Positions 53,299 to 61,578 of a DNA stretch of 64,000 nt are shown here, in pieces. The position numbers and the translations under genes were made by a program. The stretch is from a virus: the IMG/VR virus record IMGVR_UViG_3300049259_000288, positions 1-64,000 of that record, one strand, 5' to 3'. Below the pieces are notes generated by a model. The model worked only from the letters and a program-made list of their open reading frames with translations. It ran no database searches and had not been told where the DNA came from. The stretch's first letter is position 1; each line of letters starts with the position of its first letter.

Positions 53299-56207
53299 CA
53301 AACAGGGTTCGGCTGTACGACGGCACCACCATCACGCCGGCGCTCGACTTCAACGCGTACCACGGGCGGTGGACGTGCACCGTCGACCCGTTCACGTGGC
53401 CGACGGGCACCGACGGCACGTTCTTCGAGTACGACTTCGCGGTCGCCGACCCGCTCGACTCGACGCTGTTCTACTGGTTCTACATCGGGTGCAACACGGC
53501 GCTGCCGACGTCGACGGTCACCGGCGGGTTCACCTTCGACAGCGACGCCCCGCCGGCCTGGGCTGACTACTGGGGTGTTGGGCACAAGGCCAAGACCGCG
53601 TATGACGGCACGTACCCGTCGCCGATCATCTACGACGGCACCTACACCGCGTACAACGTCTCGACACCCGCGTTCAGCGTTGACGTGGCGAGCCACCCCG
53701 ACTGGTATCAGCACGCCCCGGTGCCGCCGTGGGATCCGCCGGACATCACGATGCCGGCGTCGGGCATCACCATCAACTCCGCGGTGACCGACATCCTCAT
53801 GGTGAGCTGGAACTACCCGTCGACCGGCGGCGGGCTCAAGGACGCCGACATCCGCGTCGTACTCGACGCGGACGACACGATCGTCTGGCACACCGAAGCG
53901 CGCGGCGGCGTGTCACTCGCGCACGAGCTGGCGACCCCGTACTCCGCGCTCACCGGCCCAGCGACGCTACAGGTACGCCACCAACCGTGGAACACCTACG
54001 GCTGGTCGGACTGGGCGTCGATCCCGATCACGTTGGCGCCGACGATCGTCGAGAACGCCGACTGCTTCCGCCAGCAGATCATCGGCTCAGCGCCGGTCGT
54101 CGCCTATCTGTTCCAAGACACCGAGCCCCCCGTCGTCGAGGACATCAGCGGCCACGGGTTCGACGGGCAATGGCAGGTCGACTACCGGCCGGTGTTCATG
54201 AACACGCCGGCGGCTTGGCAGAACAGCCTCGGCGGAAGCAGCAACAACAAGTTCGGACCAGCGAACTACGGCATGGCCGGACAGGTGTACCCGGTCGCGT
54301 TCTACAAGTTCTATTACACGCCGGGCGACCCGGGCAACCTCGACGTCGGCGACACCATGTCGTACATGGCGACCATGCCCGCCGACTACTCGATCGCGAC
54401 GCCCGCCGGCTGGACAGCGCACGTCGACAACGTCGTGAGTGGTGGTGTGCGCGCCTACTTCGCGACCAAGGTCCACGAAGCGAGCGACCCCGACACCTAT
54501 CCGTTCACGATGACCGGTCCCGGCGACCCGTTCGGCGTCGGCGTGTCCCTGACCGGCGTGTTCCAGGACGTCACGCTCGCCGACGTCGACATGATCGTGC
54601 AAGGCGACGACGACCACTGGCACTGGCCGGGGTTCACCGCCGGATCGTGCACCGACTTCATGTTCTGCATCGGGTTCGCGGAGCCCACCGTCGGCAGCGT
54701 CAACGGCCCGCCCTACTTCGCCTCCGGGTTCGTCAGCTACGGCGCCGGCGGCTACCTCGTGTTCGGCGGCTTCACCCCGCGCGTGGTCGGCACCTATTCC
54801 GACTACACGATGCCAGCCGAGGCGCCGGGATATCACGGCTACCGCGTCGCGGTGATCGTGAAGTTCGAGACGACGGATACGTTCACGCCGGCGCCGATCA
54901 CGATCACGGTCCCGAACCCCGCCGCCACTTACGCCGGCCGGGAAGCGTGGATGCTGCTCGAGGCCGAAGCTGACTCCGGGTACCGGTACCACCCGACGTA
55001 CCTACTCCCGCCGCGCTCACCGTCAACGCCCGCTGGGTGGACGCTCATCGGCGACGTCGTGTTCGAGGACACGCGGTGGCTCGCGCTTCGGCGCGTTATC
55101 CAGGCCGGCGACCCGGACACCGTGGACGTGACATGGCCCGACCGGTACGCGACGCAGAAGTGGGCCGTCGCCTTCTCCCAGGAGCAAGCCGGTCTGCCCT
55201 TCGAGTCGAACGACCATGCGCTTGTCGTTGGCGACGCACAGGTCGGATACTCGACGCCGAGCTTCGACGAGCCCGGCTCGGTCACGTACATGCGGTTCCT
55301 CCGACGCCACGCCAAGGGTGACACCATCCCGTTCGGGCACATCACCAACGCCGGTACCGGCGAAGGCGTCGGCGGCGCGATCACCTCGGGAGCGAACGCC
55401 GCGTCGTTCAAGGGGAACCTGCCCGGCCAGTCGACGGTCCTGAGTGTCGCCAACGTGCACGACCCGGTGTTCGACACCGACTCCGGCATCGAAGGGATCA
55501 TCGTCGTCGCCACCCACCACGACTGGGACGACTACCCGATCCTCAACCAGCACCCGGCGCCCGTGTGCGACGCGGGCTGCGACGAGAACCTCGGCTACCT
55601 CGCGGGACTGTGGCGCGGCGACGACTCGAGCCTCGACACCGCGGATCGGGTCTATCCCTCGCTCCAATACATCGCCAACGCCGACGCCCACGGCGACGGC
55701 ACGTCCGTCGCGATGGAGCTCGTGTTCCGGTTCCCCCGGTCGCTCGGCGCAAACGACATCGACCGAGGCGTTTGGCTGTCCGCCGGCGGAACCCTCTCGG
55801 CCTCGATCAGCTCCTACTTCACCGGCTACTACACGTGGATCACGATGGACGACGGGAGCACGATCATCTTCTCGGAGGAGTTCCCGTTCGAGCTGGGGTG
55901 CTGGTACCACCTCGTCGCGAGCTTCTACGCCGGCAAGTTCCATGTGTTCATCAACGGGCTCGAAGTCCGTTCGCAGTCCACGTCGAGGACGCCGCACGCT
56001 GACTACAGCGGCGCGATGATGACCGCCGACGCCGACGTCCTCCTCGCCGCCTACTACCGCGACGAGCTCGACAGCGAGGCGATCCGAGCGCACTTCCGGC
56101 ACCTCTGCGACCTCTGCGGGAACACGTGGACGAAGCGCCAGGTGCTCCGCGGCCGGCTTGCCGTCACCGGCGTCACCGGAACGGTCGTCAAGATCAAGCC
56201 GCACTAG
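53295..56207 (+). CDS. Tail protein with C-terminal lectin-like (LamG) domain
   Basis: 970 aa; ATG overlaps the upstream stop. N-terminal beta domains include a fibronectin-like stretch near 155-250 (DILMVSWNYPSTGGGLKDAD). Near 290 is a segment typical of LamG-linked proteins (AYLFQDTEPPVVEDISGHGF). The C-terminal 170 residues (VAMELVFRFPRSLG, YTWITMDDGS, YHLVASFYAGKFHVFINGLE) look like a concanavalin/LamG sandwich that binds carbohydrates. Likely receptor-binding tip protein. Confidence 0.78.
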   Translation: MTNRVRLYDGTTITPALDFNAYHGRWTCTVDPFTWPTGTDGTFFEYDFAVADPLDSTLFYWFYIGCNTALPTSTVTGGFTFDSDAPPAWADYWGVGHKAKTAYDGTYPSPIIYDGTYTAYNVSTPAFSVDVASHPDWYQHAPVPPWDPPDITMPASGITINSAVTDILMVSWNYPSTGGGLKDADIRVVLDADDTIVWHTEARGGVSLAHELATPYSALTGPATLQVRHQPWNTYGWSDWASIPITLAPTIVENADCFRQQIIGSAPVVAYLFQDTEPPVVEDISGHGFDGQWQVDYRPVFMNTPAAWQNSLGGSSNNKFGPANYGMAGQVYPVAFYKFYYTPGDPGNLDVGDTMSYMATMPADYSIATPAGWTAHVDNVVSGGVRAYFATKVHEASDPDTYPFTMTGPGDPFGVGVSLTGVFQDVTLADVDMIVQGDDDHWHWPGFTAGSCTDFMFCIGFAEPTVGSVNGPPYFASGFVSYGAGGYLVFGGFTPRVVGTYSDYTMPAEAPGYHGYRVAVIVKFETTDTFTPAPITITVPNPAATYAGREAWMLLEAEADSGYRYHPTYLLPPRSPSTPAGWTLIGDVVFEDTRWLALRRVIQAGDPDTVDVTWPDRYATQKWAVAFSQEQAGLPFESNDHALVVGDAQVGYSTPSFDEPGSVTYMRFLRRHAKGDTIPFGHITNAGTGEGVGGAITSGANAASFKGNLPGQSTVLSVANVHDPVFDTDSGIEGIIVVATHHDWDDYPILNQHPAPVCDAGCDENLGYLAGLWRGDDSSLDTADRVYPSLQYIANADAHGDGTSVAMELVFRFPRSLGANDIDRGVWLSAGGTLSASISSYFTGYYTWITMDDGSTIIFSEEFPFELGCWYHLVASFYAGKFHVFINGLEVRSQSTSRTPHADYSGAMMTADADVLLAAYYRDELDSEAIRAHFRHLCDLCGNTWTKRQVLRGRLAVTGVTGTVVKIKPH

Positions 56208-56240
56208 TCACCCAGCGTGGTGTCACCGTTCGTCCAGGCG

Positions 56241-56266
56241 TGAAACTCGGTTCCGATCCTGCCGAT
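56241..56266 (+). promoter_or_regulatory. Putative phage-sigma promoter, site F (membrane/holin operon)
   Basis: TGAA-N16-GCCGAT (GCCGATTT). The GTG of the next gene lies six bases after this block (56275), in the same arrangement as site E. Confidence 0.75.
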
Positions 56267-56274
56267 TTAGAGAC

Positions 56275-56721
56275 GTGAAGCTCCCGGTGCCCAACTGGTT
56301 CCCGCCGCTGGCGCGCAACCACCCGGCGTTCTTCCTGTCGTACTCCTTCACCATCCTCCTGAACGCTGGACTTGCGATCTGCTACGCGGTCATTCCCGCC
56401 CGTTCCTTCGACCTCGGCTATCTCCGGCTCGTGAACATGGTCCCGCGCTGGGCGTGGGGCGGCTCCGGTGCTCTGATCGCCGCGCTCCTCATGTTCGGCC
56501 TTCGGCCCGGCCGGTTCCAGTGGGGCCGCGCCGGGTTCGCGATCGGCGTGCTCGTGTGGTTCACACGCGGCTGGCTGATGCTCTGCGCGTTGTGGCTCGA
56601 CGGCGAACGCATCTCGTCGATCGCCGTCCTGGCGTTCTTCTACGCCGCCCTCATGCACATCCCGCAGGGCGTCGAACCCCCCATCAACCCGGTCACCCAG
56701 ACAGAGATCGACATCGAGTGA
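56275..56721 (+). CDS. Multi-pass membrane protein, 148 aa
   Basis: GTG at the expected start of the site F transcript (GTGAAGCTC), with no ribosome site. Four hydrophobic helices (about 20-38, 52-75, 81-101, 107-124), e.g. FFLSYSFTILLNAGLAICYA and AWGGSGALIAALLMFGL. First gene of the lysis-region operon; possibly part of the holin system. Confidence 0.75.
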   Translation: MKLPVPNWFPPLARNHPAFFLSYSFTILLNAGLAICYAVIPARSFDLGYLRLVNMVPRWAWGGSGALIAALLMFGLRPGRFQWGRAGFAIGVLVWFTRGWLMLCALWLDGERISSIAVLAFFYAALMHIPQGVEPPINPVTQTEIDIE

Positions 56722-57107
56722 TCGAGGTCCTCGCCGCAACTGGTCAGTCGCCGTCAACTACTCCCGTCGCGATCGCGATCGTCATCGCGATCATCGGGAT
56801 GCTCGGCGGCGTCATCGCGGCGCTCCTCACCTTTTTCAGCAGCCGACGGACGACGGAGAGTGCATCGAGAGTGGCGGACACCAAGACCGTCGTCGAGGGT
56901 CTGTCGGGCCTCGTCGACCAGCTGCAGGAAGAGGTCGCCAAGGCACGGGATCACGCCGCCGAGACGCAGGTGTTGCTCGACCATGCACGCGCTGATGCCG
57001 AGCAGCTGCGGCGTGACCTCGCCGAGCGCGAGACCGAACTGGACAACCTTCGAGCCGAGATCGCTGGCCTTGTCGCCCAGCTCGAGCGTCTGAGAGGAAA
57101 GCAGTGA
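56718..57107 (+). CDS. Membrane-anchored coiled-coil protein, 129 aa
   Basis: GTG start overlaps the upstream stop. One transmembrane helix (about 17-38, AIAIVIAIIGMLGGVIAALL) followed by a long coiled coil (about 50-128, VEGLSGLVDQLQEEVAKARD). This shape is seen in spanin-like or holin-associated proteins; role inferred from location. Confidence 0.75.
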   Translation: MIEVLAATGQSPSTTPVAIAIVIAIIGMLGGVIAALLTFFSSRRTTESASRVADTKTVVEGLSGLVDQLQEEVAKARDHAAETQVLLDHARADAEQLRRDLAERETELDNLRAEIAGLVAQLERLRGKQ

Positions 57108-57556
57108 CCGAAGCAACCGCACTCCCCCCGGAGGAGCCACCGACCGTTGGCGACGCCGTACGGGCGTTGCAGAGCCAGCTGGAGTTCTGGCGCCGCATGG
57201 CGATCATCTTCGGCTCGGCACTGGCGTTCGCCGCCGTCGTCATCCTCGTCGGCCTCGGCGCGTTGCTGTCGGTGGCGTCCACGTCAGGGAGCGCCTCGAA
57301 CGACGCCAAGATCGCCGCGCAGGCAGCACAGGACTCCTCCGAGTCGAACCACAAGGTGCTCGCCATCATCCAGGAGCAGACCGGCCCGGCCGCCCAGGAC
57401 CGCCAAGCGACCGTCCTCAAGACGTTCCAGCACACCCTCGACTGCAACGTCCGCATGGCTGCAGCCGAGCTCGTCAAGCCGTTCGGACCGCCGCCGGCGG
57501 GCTACCTGGACGGGTGCTCAGCCACCCCGACCACCACAACCACGGAGGCACCATGA
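57104..57556 (+). CDS. Membrane protein, 150 aa
   Basis: GTG start overlaps the upstream stop. One transmembrane helix (about 36-58, FGSALAFAAVVILVGLGALL), then a polar domain and a Pro/Thr-rich tail (PTTTTTEAP). Belongs to the lysis operon by position. Confidence 0.75.
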   Translation: MTEATALPPEEPPTVGDAVRALQSQLEFWRRMAIIFGSALAFAAVVILVGLGALLSVASTSGSASNDAKIAAQAAQDSSESNHKVLAIIQEQTGPAAQDRQATVLKTFQHTLDCNVRMAAAELVKPFGPPPAGYLDGCSATPTTTTTEAP

Positions 57557-58044
57557 CCACAGCAGTCGTGCTGAGCCACGAGTGGGCGGAGACAGTCCGC
57601 CTGCTCCTGGCCGTCGGCATCCCCATCATCGTCGGGCTCATCAGCAAGTCCTCGGCGTCGAGCGGCCTCAAGTCGACGCTGAACGTCGTGCTCTCCGCGC
57701 TCGTCACCGCGGTGACCACGATCCTCGATCACGCCAACGCCGATGTCGCCCACGTGATCCGGGACTTCATCTACACCGCCGGGTTCAGCTTCGCCACCTA
57801 CTACGGCGTCTGGAAGCCCACCGGCATCGCCGGCACGATCGCCGCCAAGACCGAGAAGTTCGGCTTCGGATCGCCGCCTGACCTCACGACGTCGGAGAAG
57901 GGGCTCGAGGACCTGCAGGTGGAGCCGAAGGTGATGGCCGCTGTCGCCGACGCCGTCGAAGCGGCCGACGAGGAACCGCCGCCGCCCAAGAAGGCGCCGG
58001 CCAAGAAGGTGGCCAAGAAGGCCCCCGCGACGAAGAAGGGGTAG
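57553..58044 (+). CDS. Probable holin
   Basis: 163 aa; ATG overlaps the upstream stop. Two or three hydrophobic segments (ETVRLLLAVGIPIIVGLISK, TLNVVLSALVTAVTTIL, DFIYTAGFSFATYYGVW) and a Lys/Ala-rich tail (KKAPAKKVAKKAPATKKG), the usual plan of actinophage holins. Holins trigger lysis by forming membrane lesions. No endolysin is seen in this window. Confidence 0.78.
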   Translation: MTTAVVLSHEWAETVRLLLAVGIPIIVGLISKSSASSGLKSTLNVVLSALVTAVTTILDHANADVAHVIRDFIYTAGFSFATYYGVWKPTGIAGTIAAKTEKFGFGSPPDLTTSEKGLEDLQVEPKVMAAVADAVEAADEEPPPPKKAPAKKVAKKAPATKKG

Positions 58045-58053
58045 GGGACCGCC

Positions 58054-58200
58054 ATGTGGCTGATCGTTCTCATCCTGCTCGCCGTCCTGCTCTTCGGCCT
58101 CGGCGCCGTGATCAAGGGCGCCGTGCTCTTCGGTCTCATCCTCATCGCCGCCTCTGCACTCGGCGCCGCCCTGGCGGGGCCTCGCTACTGGCGACGGTGA
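58054..58200 (+). CDS. Small membrane protein, 48 aa
   Basis: ATG after GGGGACC. Nearly all hydrophobic (WLIVLILLAVLLFGLGAV, FGLILIAASALGAALAG) with a basic end (RYWRR). Short proteins beginning MWLLxxIL are common after holin genes in actinophages. Confidence 0.75.
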   Translation: MWLIVLILLAVLLFGLGAVIKGAVLFGLILIAASALGAALAGPRYWRR

Positions 58201-58562
58201 ACTCGTCCCGGCCGCCGGAACGGCGTACTCCCCTTCGTCGATCCGGCGGTCTGGGGCGGTCCAGGATCAAGCCCGTATCGGACAAGCGGCGTGAGGAGAA
58301 CTACGAGCGTCGCCGTGAGCTCGAGGCCGCCTTCGGGCGGTTCCCCGACTGCGTGCTCTGCGCGCCGCTCAAGGCCGCGGGCATCGACACCGGCTGCAAC
58401 GGCAAGGCCACCGACGGCGACGAGATCCTGAGCCGGGCCCGAGGTGGCTCGATCGTCGACGTCGCCAACATCAGACCGGTCGGCCGGCGCTGCCACAACT
58501 GGCTGACCACGCACCCGGCGAAGGCGCGCGAGCTCGGCCTCGTGGAGTCGCAGTTCGGCTGA
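58197..58562 (+). CDS. HNH-like endonuclease, variant active site
   Basis: 121 aa; GTG overlaps the upstream stop. A basic N-terminus precedes CVLCAPLKAAGIDTGCNG, then DEILSRARGGSIVDVANIRP and RRCHNWLTTHPAKARELGL. The SRARGGS..D..NI...CH pattern fits a known actinophage HNH-type family in which the first His of the motif is replaced by Asp/Glu (DEI). Catalysis is uncertain. Confidence 0.75.
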   Translation: MNSSRPPERRTPLRRSGGLGRSRIKPVSDKRREENYERRRELEAAFGRFPDCVLCAPLKAAGIDTGCNGKATDGDEILSRARGGSIVDVANIRPVGRRCHNWLTTHPAKARELGLVESQFG

Positions 58563-58587
58563 CGCTGTCACACCGCCTCAGTACAGT
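58559..58587 (+). promoter_or_regulatory. Sigma-A-like promoter before the rightmost operon
   Basis: CTGACG (58559-58564) and TACAGT (58582-58587) with a 17-base spacer; the -35 overlaps the stop of the HNH gene. Same style as the promoter at 6876. The next gene starts 32 bases after the -10. Confidence 0.58.
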
Positions 58588-58619
58588 CGCCGTGAACGAC
58601 TGTTCGACTCGGAGGTGAG

Positions 58620-59588
58620 ATGGCCGTCGCGATGATCGAGGACCCCGCCCTCGGCGAGCTTCGGCGCGAGACGGGCTATGGCCAGATCGAGGACGTGAAG
58701 CTGCCCGCGGGCAAGCGCAACGCCCAGGTGGTGATCAAGGCCGAGCAGCTCAAGGACCCGGTCCAGGGTTGGGTGGACTCGACGGGCGACCGCGACACCT
58801 ACCTCGCCGCCGTGTCGGCCCAGGAGCAGGGCCAGCGCATCTACTACCAGATCGACACGCACCGCAAGGACAGCGTCGACGTGTCGATCCCCTTCGAGTC
58901 GCTGGGGCGTGGCGACAAGGTCCGCGACGTCCGAGTCATCCAGGCCGTCAACGGCAAGGGCCAGCCGATTTCCGGAAGCGTTCCGGAACAGGGTCCCGTC
59001 GAGCAGCCCACGCTGCCCGTTTCCGGAAATGGACCAGGAAACGAGGAGGCCGCCACTGGGCCCGGCGCCAGCTCCACGGGTGAAGAAAGTCCTGGTCAGG
59101 GCGCTGCGGCAGCTCCAGCTCCGGCGGCTTCGAGCGCCCCGGGGGATCGTTCCGGAAAGCGCGGCCCTCGCATCGTCGAGGGCAAGCCATGGGAGCCGAT
59201 GAACAGCGATGGGAGCCTGAACCTGGGCTCCTACGCCGTGCAGGCGGCCGAGGGCATGTCGCTGCTCGCGCAGGACCTGCTGGTGAGCCGGTGGCGGGCC
59301 GGTGATGCCGAGGCGCCGCCCACCCAGGGCCAGATCCGCTCGCTGGCACGGCTGCTGCTGATCGCTGCGGACCGCGCGCAGGCTTCGGCGCGCGCCGACG
59401 GCCACGCTGACCGGATGGACAACAGCCATTCCCGCTCGCGCGCGGCGGTGCGCGCCGCGCTCGACATCTATCCCGTACCATTCGGCGCCGACCAGGCGGC
59501 CCGTGACGCGTGGCTCGAGGACATCACCAAGCACGCGTCGGAGTTCCTCGGCACCGTTCTGTCCCTCGTTGACCGGGAGGTCCCCTAG
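58620..59588 (+). CDS. Hypothetical two-domain protein, 322 aa
   Basis: ATG after CGGAGGTGAG. First domain (about 1-118) is beta-rich (QIEDVKLPAGKRNAQVVIKA, RIYYQIDTHRKDSVDVSIPF); then a Gly/Pro/Ala/Ser-rich linker (about 119-185) and a helical domain (MSLLAQDLLVSRWRAGDAEA, IRSLARLLLIAADRAQASA). The linker DNA holds four TTCCGGAA palindromes. An OB-like nucleic-acid-binding role is possible but not shown. First gene of its operon. Confidence 0.75.
   Translation: MAVAMIEDPALGELRRETGYGQIEDVKLPAGKRNAQVVIKAEQLKDPVQGWVDSTGDRDTYLAAVSAQEQGQRIYYQIDTHRKDSVDVSIPFESLGRGDKVRDVRVIQAVNGKGQPISGSVPEQGPVEQPTLPVSGNGPGNEEAATGPGASSTGEESPGQGAAAAPAPAASSAPGDRSGKRGPRIVEGKPWEPMNSDGSLNLGSYAVQAAEGMSLLAQDLLVSRWRAGDAEAPPTQGQIRSLARLLLIAADRAQASARADGHADRMDNSHSRSRAAVRAALDIYPVPFGADQAARDAWLEDITKHASEFLGTVLSLVDREVP
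58970..59157. repeat. Four TTCCGGAA palindromes in a coding linker
   Basis: Copies at 58970-58977, 58981-58988, 59021-59028 and 59150-59157, all inside the linker of the 322-aa gene. The 8-base palindrome is expected about once in 64 kb, so four copies in 188 bases is notable. Confidence 0.8.
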
Positions 59589-59626
59589 AGCATGAGCATC
59601 CGTCCACCGTCCCCGTCCACCGTCCG

Positions 59627-60085
59627 ATGAGCCGCACCTGCCCGCTCTGCAACGGCAGCGGCACGCTTGAGGCCCGCCCCCGAGAGCAGGACGACACGCT
59701 CTTCGACGCTGGCGCCGCCATCGTCGAGATGGATCAGGAGCCCCCGGCACACCGTGCGGCGCGTGCCGCCGAGCAGCTGGCACGTCTTGCCATCGCGCCA
59801 CACGCTGGCACGCTGCGCCGGCGCGTGCTCGACCTGGCGCTCGGCCGGGACTTCGGCATCACGAGCATCGAGGCCACCGAGGCGTTGGTGTACGAGGACC
59901 TCGTGCGAGCCGGCCAGGTCCTCGGGCGCGAGCAGTTCGAGCTCGCGGTTCGCAAGAAGCTCTACTCGATCGCTCCTCGCCTGACCGAGCTCGTGGACGG
60001 CGGCTGGCTCGCCGACAGCGACGAGGTGCGCGGGAAGCGCATGGTCTACCGGGCGACCGACAAGGCGCGCGCCGAGGCTGCCTGA
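59627..60085 (+). CDS. Hypothetical protein with zinc knuckle, 152 aa
   Basis: ATG start. CPLCNGSGTLEA at the N-terminus is a single CxxCxGxG knuckle as in DnaJ-type zinc domains; the rest is helical with a winged-helix-like end (SIAPRLTELVDGGWLADSDE). Role unknown. Confidence 0.72.
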   Translation: MSRTCPLCNGSGTLEARPREQDDTLFDAGAAIVEMDQEPPAHRAARAAEQLARLAIAPHAGTLRRRVLDLALGRDFGITSIEATEALVYEDLVRAGQVLGREQFELAVRKKLYSIAPRLTELVDGGWLADSDEVRGKRMVYRATDKARAEAA

Positions 60086-60555
60086 TGCCGGTGATGCGCT
60101 TCCCCGAGCGGCTCGGCTTCGGCACGCTGGTCGACGTCGCAGGCACCATGGCGCGCCTTGTCAACGACGAGACCGGCTTCCGTGAGCTCCTGCGCAGCCG
60201 CGGCTACGCCGCGAACCAGGCCGGTGCGCGCTTCGATCCCGGCGACTGGCCGGGCGCGGCGGTGCCCACCGCGTGGGAGGAAGGCCCGCGCGGCTACCCG
60301 CTGCAGCCCGACCTCCGCCTCGCCGGCGCGCCGTCGGTGAGGCTGCGACGACTGCTCACCGACAAGCCCGTGCGCGGCATCGTCGTGGGCTCGACCTACC
60401 GCCAGGAGGGCTACCTCGTCGACGGCATGTTGGTGCCGCCGTCGCGCACCATCCACGCCCTCGAGATCGCGCTGAACGTACGATCGGGCCGAGCCCGCAT
60501 CGTTCTCGCCCACCCGAACGACGTCCAACCAGTCCCTCGTCGGAGTCGCCCATGA
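60085..60555 (+). CDS. Hypothetical protein, 156 aa
   Basis: ATG in CTGATGCC overlapping the upstream stop. Contains ERLGFGTLVDVAGTMARL and KPVRGIVVGSTYRQEGYLVD; basic and Arg-rich end. No family recognised. Confidence 0.68.
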   Translation: MPVMRFPERLGFGTLVDVAGTMARLVNDETGFRELLRSRGYAANQAGARFDPGDWPGAAVPTAWEEGPRGYPLQPDLRLAGAPSVRLRRLLTDKPVRGIVVGSTYRQEGYLVDGMLVPPSRTIHALEIALNVRSGRARIVLAHPNDVQPVPRRSRP

Positions 60556-60791
60556 CCAACCTCCCTCCTGGCACGCGCGTTCGTGTGAACGACCGCTCCG
60601 GCTGGCCCGAGCGCATCGGCAGCGACGGCGTGATCATGGCGCCGGCGCCCGACGGCTCATATCCGCAGCCCGGCCCGGGCGAGGTGCTGCTGCTGCTCGA
60701 CAACGACCCGCTCGACCCCGGGCGGCGCAACAGGACGTGGTCGTGCGTCATCAACGCGCGCGCACTCGACACCATCTACAAGGAGAAGTAG
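60552..60791 (+). CDS. Small beta-rich protein, 79 aa
   Basis: ATG overlaps the end of the upstream gene. Begins MTNLPPGTRVRVNDRSGWPE and has VLLLLDNDPLDPG; strands with turns suggest an SH3-like fold. Ends at a GGAGAAG site used by the next gene. Confidence 0.7.
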   Translation: MTNLPPGTRVRVNDRSGWPERIGSDGVIMAPAPDGSYPQPGPGEVLLLLDNDPLDPGRRNRTWSCVINARALDTIYKEK

Positions 60792-61054
60792 TGGCAGACG
60801 AAGAGACGCCGGTCGTGATCGACCCGGTGGAAGAGGCGCTCGCGTCACAGGTCGACGCGTGGGAGAGCGACATCGAGGTGCTCGGTGAGGCCATCGCCGC
60901 CGCCGAGGCACAGCTGGCTCGCCAGCGCGCGTCGAAGAAGGAGCGCGCCGACAAGGTCGCCTCGATCAAGGCGCACCTCGACAAGAACTACGAGGGCTGG
61001 GACATCCGGCGCGCCGAGTACCTGCAGACGAACGTCACCAAGAAGGGCCGGTGA
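60791..61054 (+). CDS. Small coiled-coil protein, 87 aa
   Basis: GTG after AAGGAGAAGTA. Almost entirely helical (DAWESDIEVLGEAIAAAEAQ, LARQRASKKERADKVASIKA), a probable coiled coil. Function unknown. Confidence 0.72.
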   Translation: MADEETPVVIDPVEEALASQVDAWESDIEVLGEAIAAAEAQLARQRASKKERADKVASIKAHLDKNYEGWDIRRAEYLQTNVTKKGR

Positions 61055-61230
61055 GCCTCACCGTCACCGTCGTCGACAACGAGACCGGCGACACCGACAG
61101 CGCCCAGGTGGCCGACGGTGACTATGTACTGATCTGCGCTGCGCCCTGTCATCTTGCGCACACGCAGTCGTATCCGACCAAGGGCACGCACGTGCTCACC
61201 GTGAAGGGACGGCTCGGTGCCCTGGGGTGA
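61051..61230 (+). CDS. Small beta-rich protein, 59 aa
   Basis: GTG overlaps the upstream stop. VSLTVTVVDNETGDTDSAQV then VLICAAPCHLAHTQSYPTKG; strands with a C-x3-C-H cluster. Frame defined by overlaps at both ends. Confidence 0.62.
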   Translation: MSLTVTVVDNETGDTDSAQVADGDYVLICAAPCHLAHTQSYPTKGTHVLTVKGRLGALG

Positions 61231-61369
61231 GGAGCACAAGCCGATGAACGGCGGCGCCGGCACCACCGGCGAGATCGAGGACGCGCACGCGGCGCTCGAC
61301 GTCTACGACGTGCCGCGCGGCCCGCTTGCGCTGCGCGTGTTGCACTTCATCGAGCGGATGAAGCCGTGA
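61217..61369 (+). CDS. Small hypothetical protein, 50 aa
   Basis: GTG overlaps the upstream gene. VPWGEEHKPMNGGAGTTGEI, then LDVYDVPRGPLALRVLHFIE. Ends in the start of the next gene. No motif. Confidence 0.6.
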   Translation: MPWGEEHKPMNGGAGTTGEIEDAHAALDVYDVPRGPLALRVLHFIERMKP

Positions 61370-61578
61370 CCCCGCGCGAGTTCCGTCGCGAGACGCTCGG
61401 CGAGTTGAAGCCCGACGGTCGCGGGCATCTGTTCGAGCGAAGCGTCGAGAACGACATGCCGGTGCTGCGCTGCATGTACGGCGACTGCGGGTTCATCTGG
61501 TGGCCCGACGAGCATAAGCCCAGCAGGGAGTGCCGATCGGAGATGGCACCAGGACGCACGCTGCCGGGACGCACATGA
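61366..61578 (+). CDS. Small hypothetical protein, 70 aa
   Basis: GTG overlaps the upstream stop. Has VLRCMYGDCGFIWWPDEHKP and ECRSEM, a loose C-x4-C ... H ... C arrangement that may bind zinc. Function unknown. Confidence 0.65.
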   Translation: MTPREFRRETLGELKPDGRGHLFERSVENDMPVLRCMYGDCGFIWWPDEHKPSRECRSEMAPGRTLPGRT

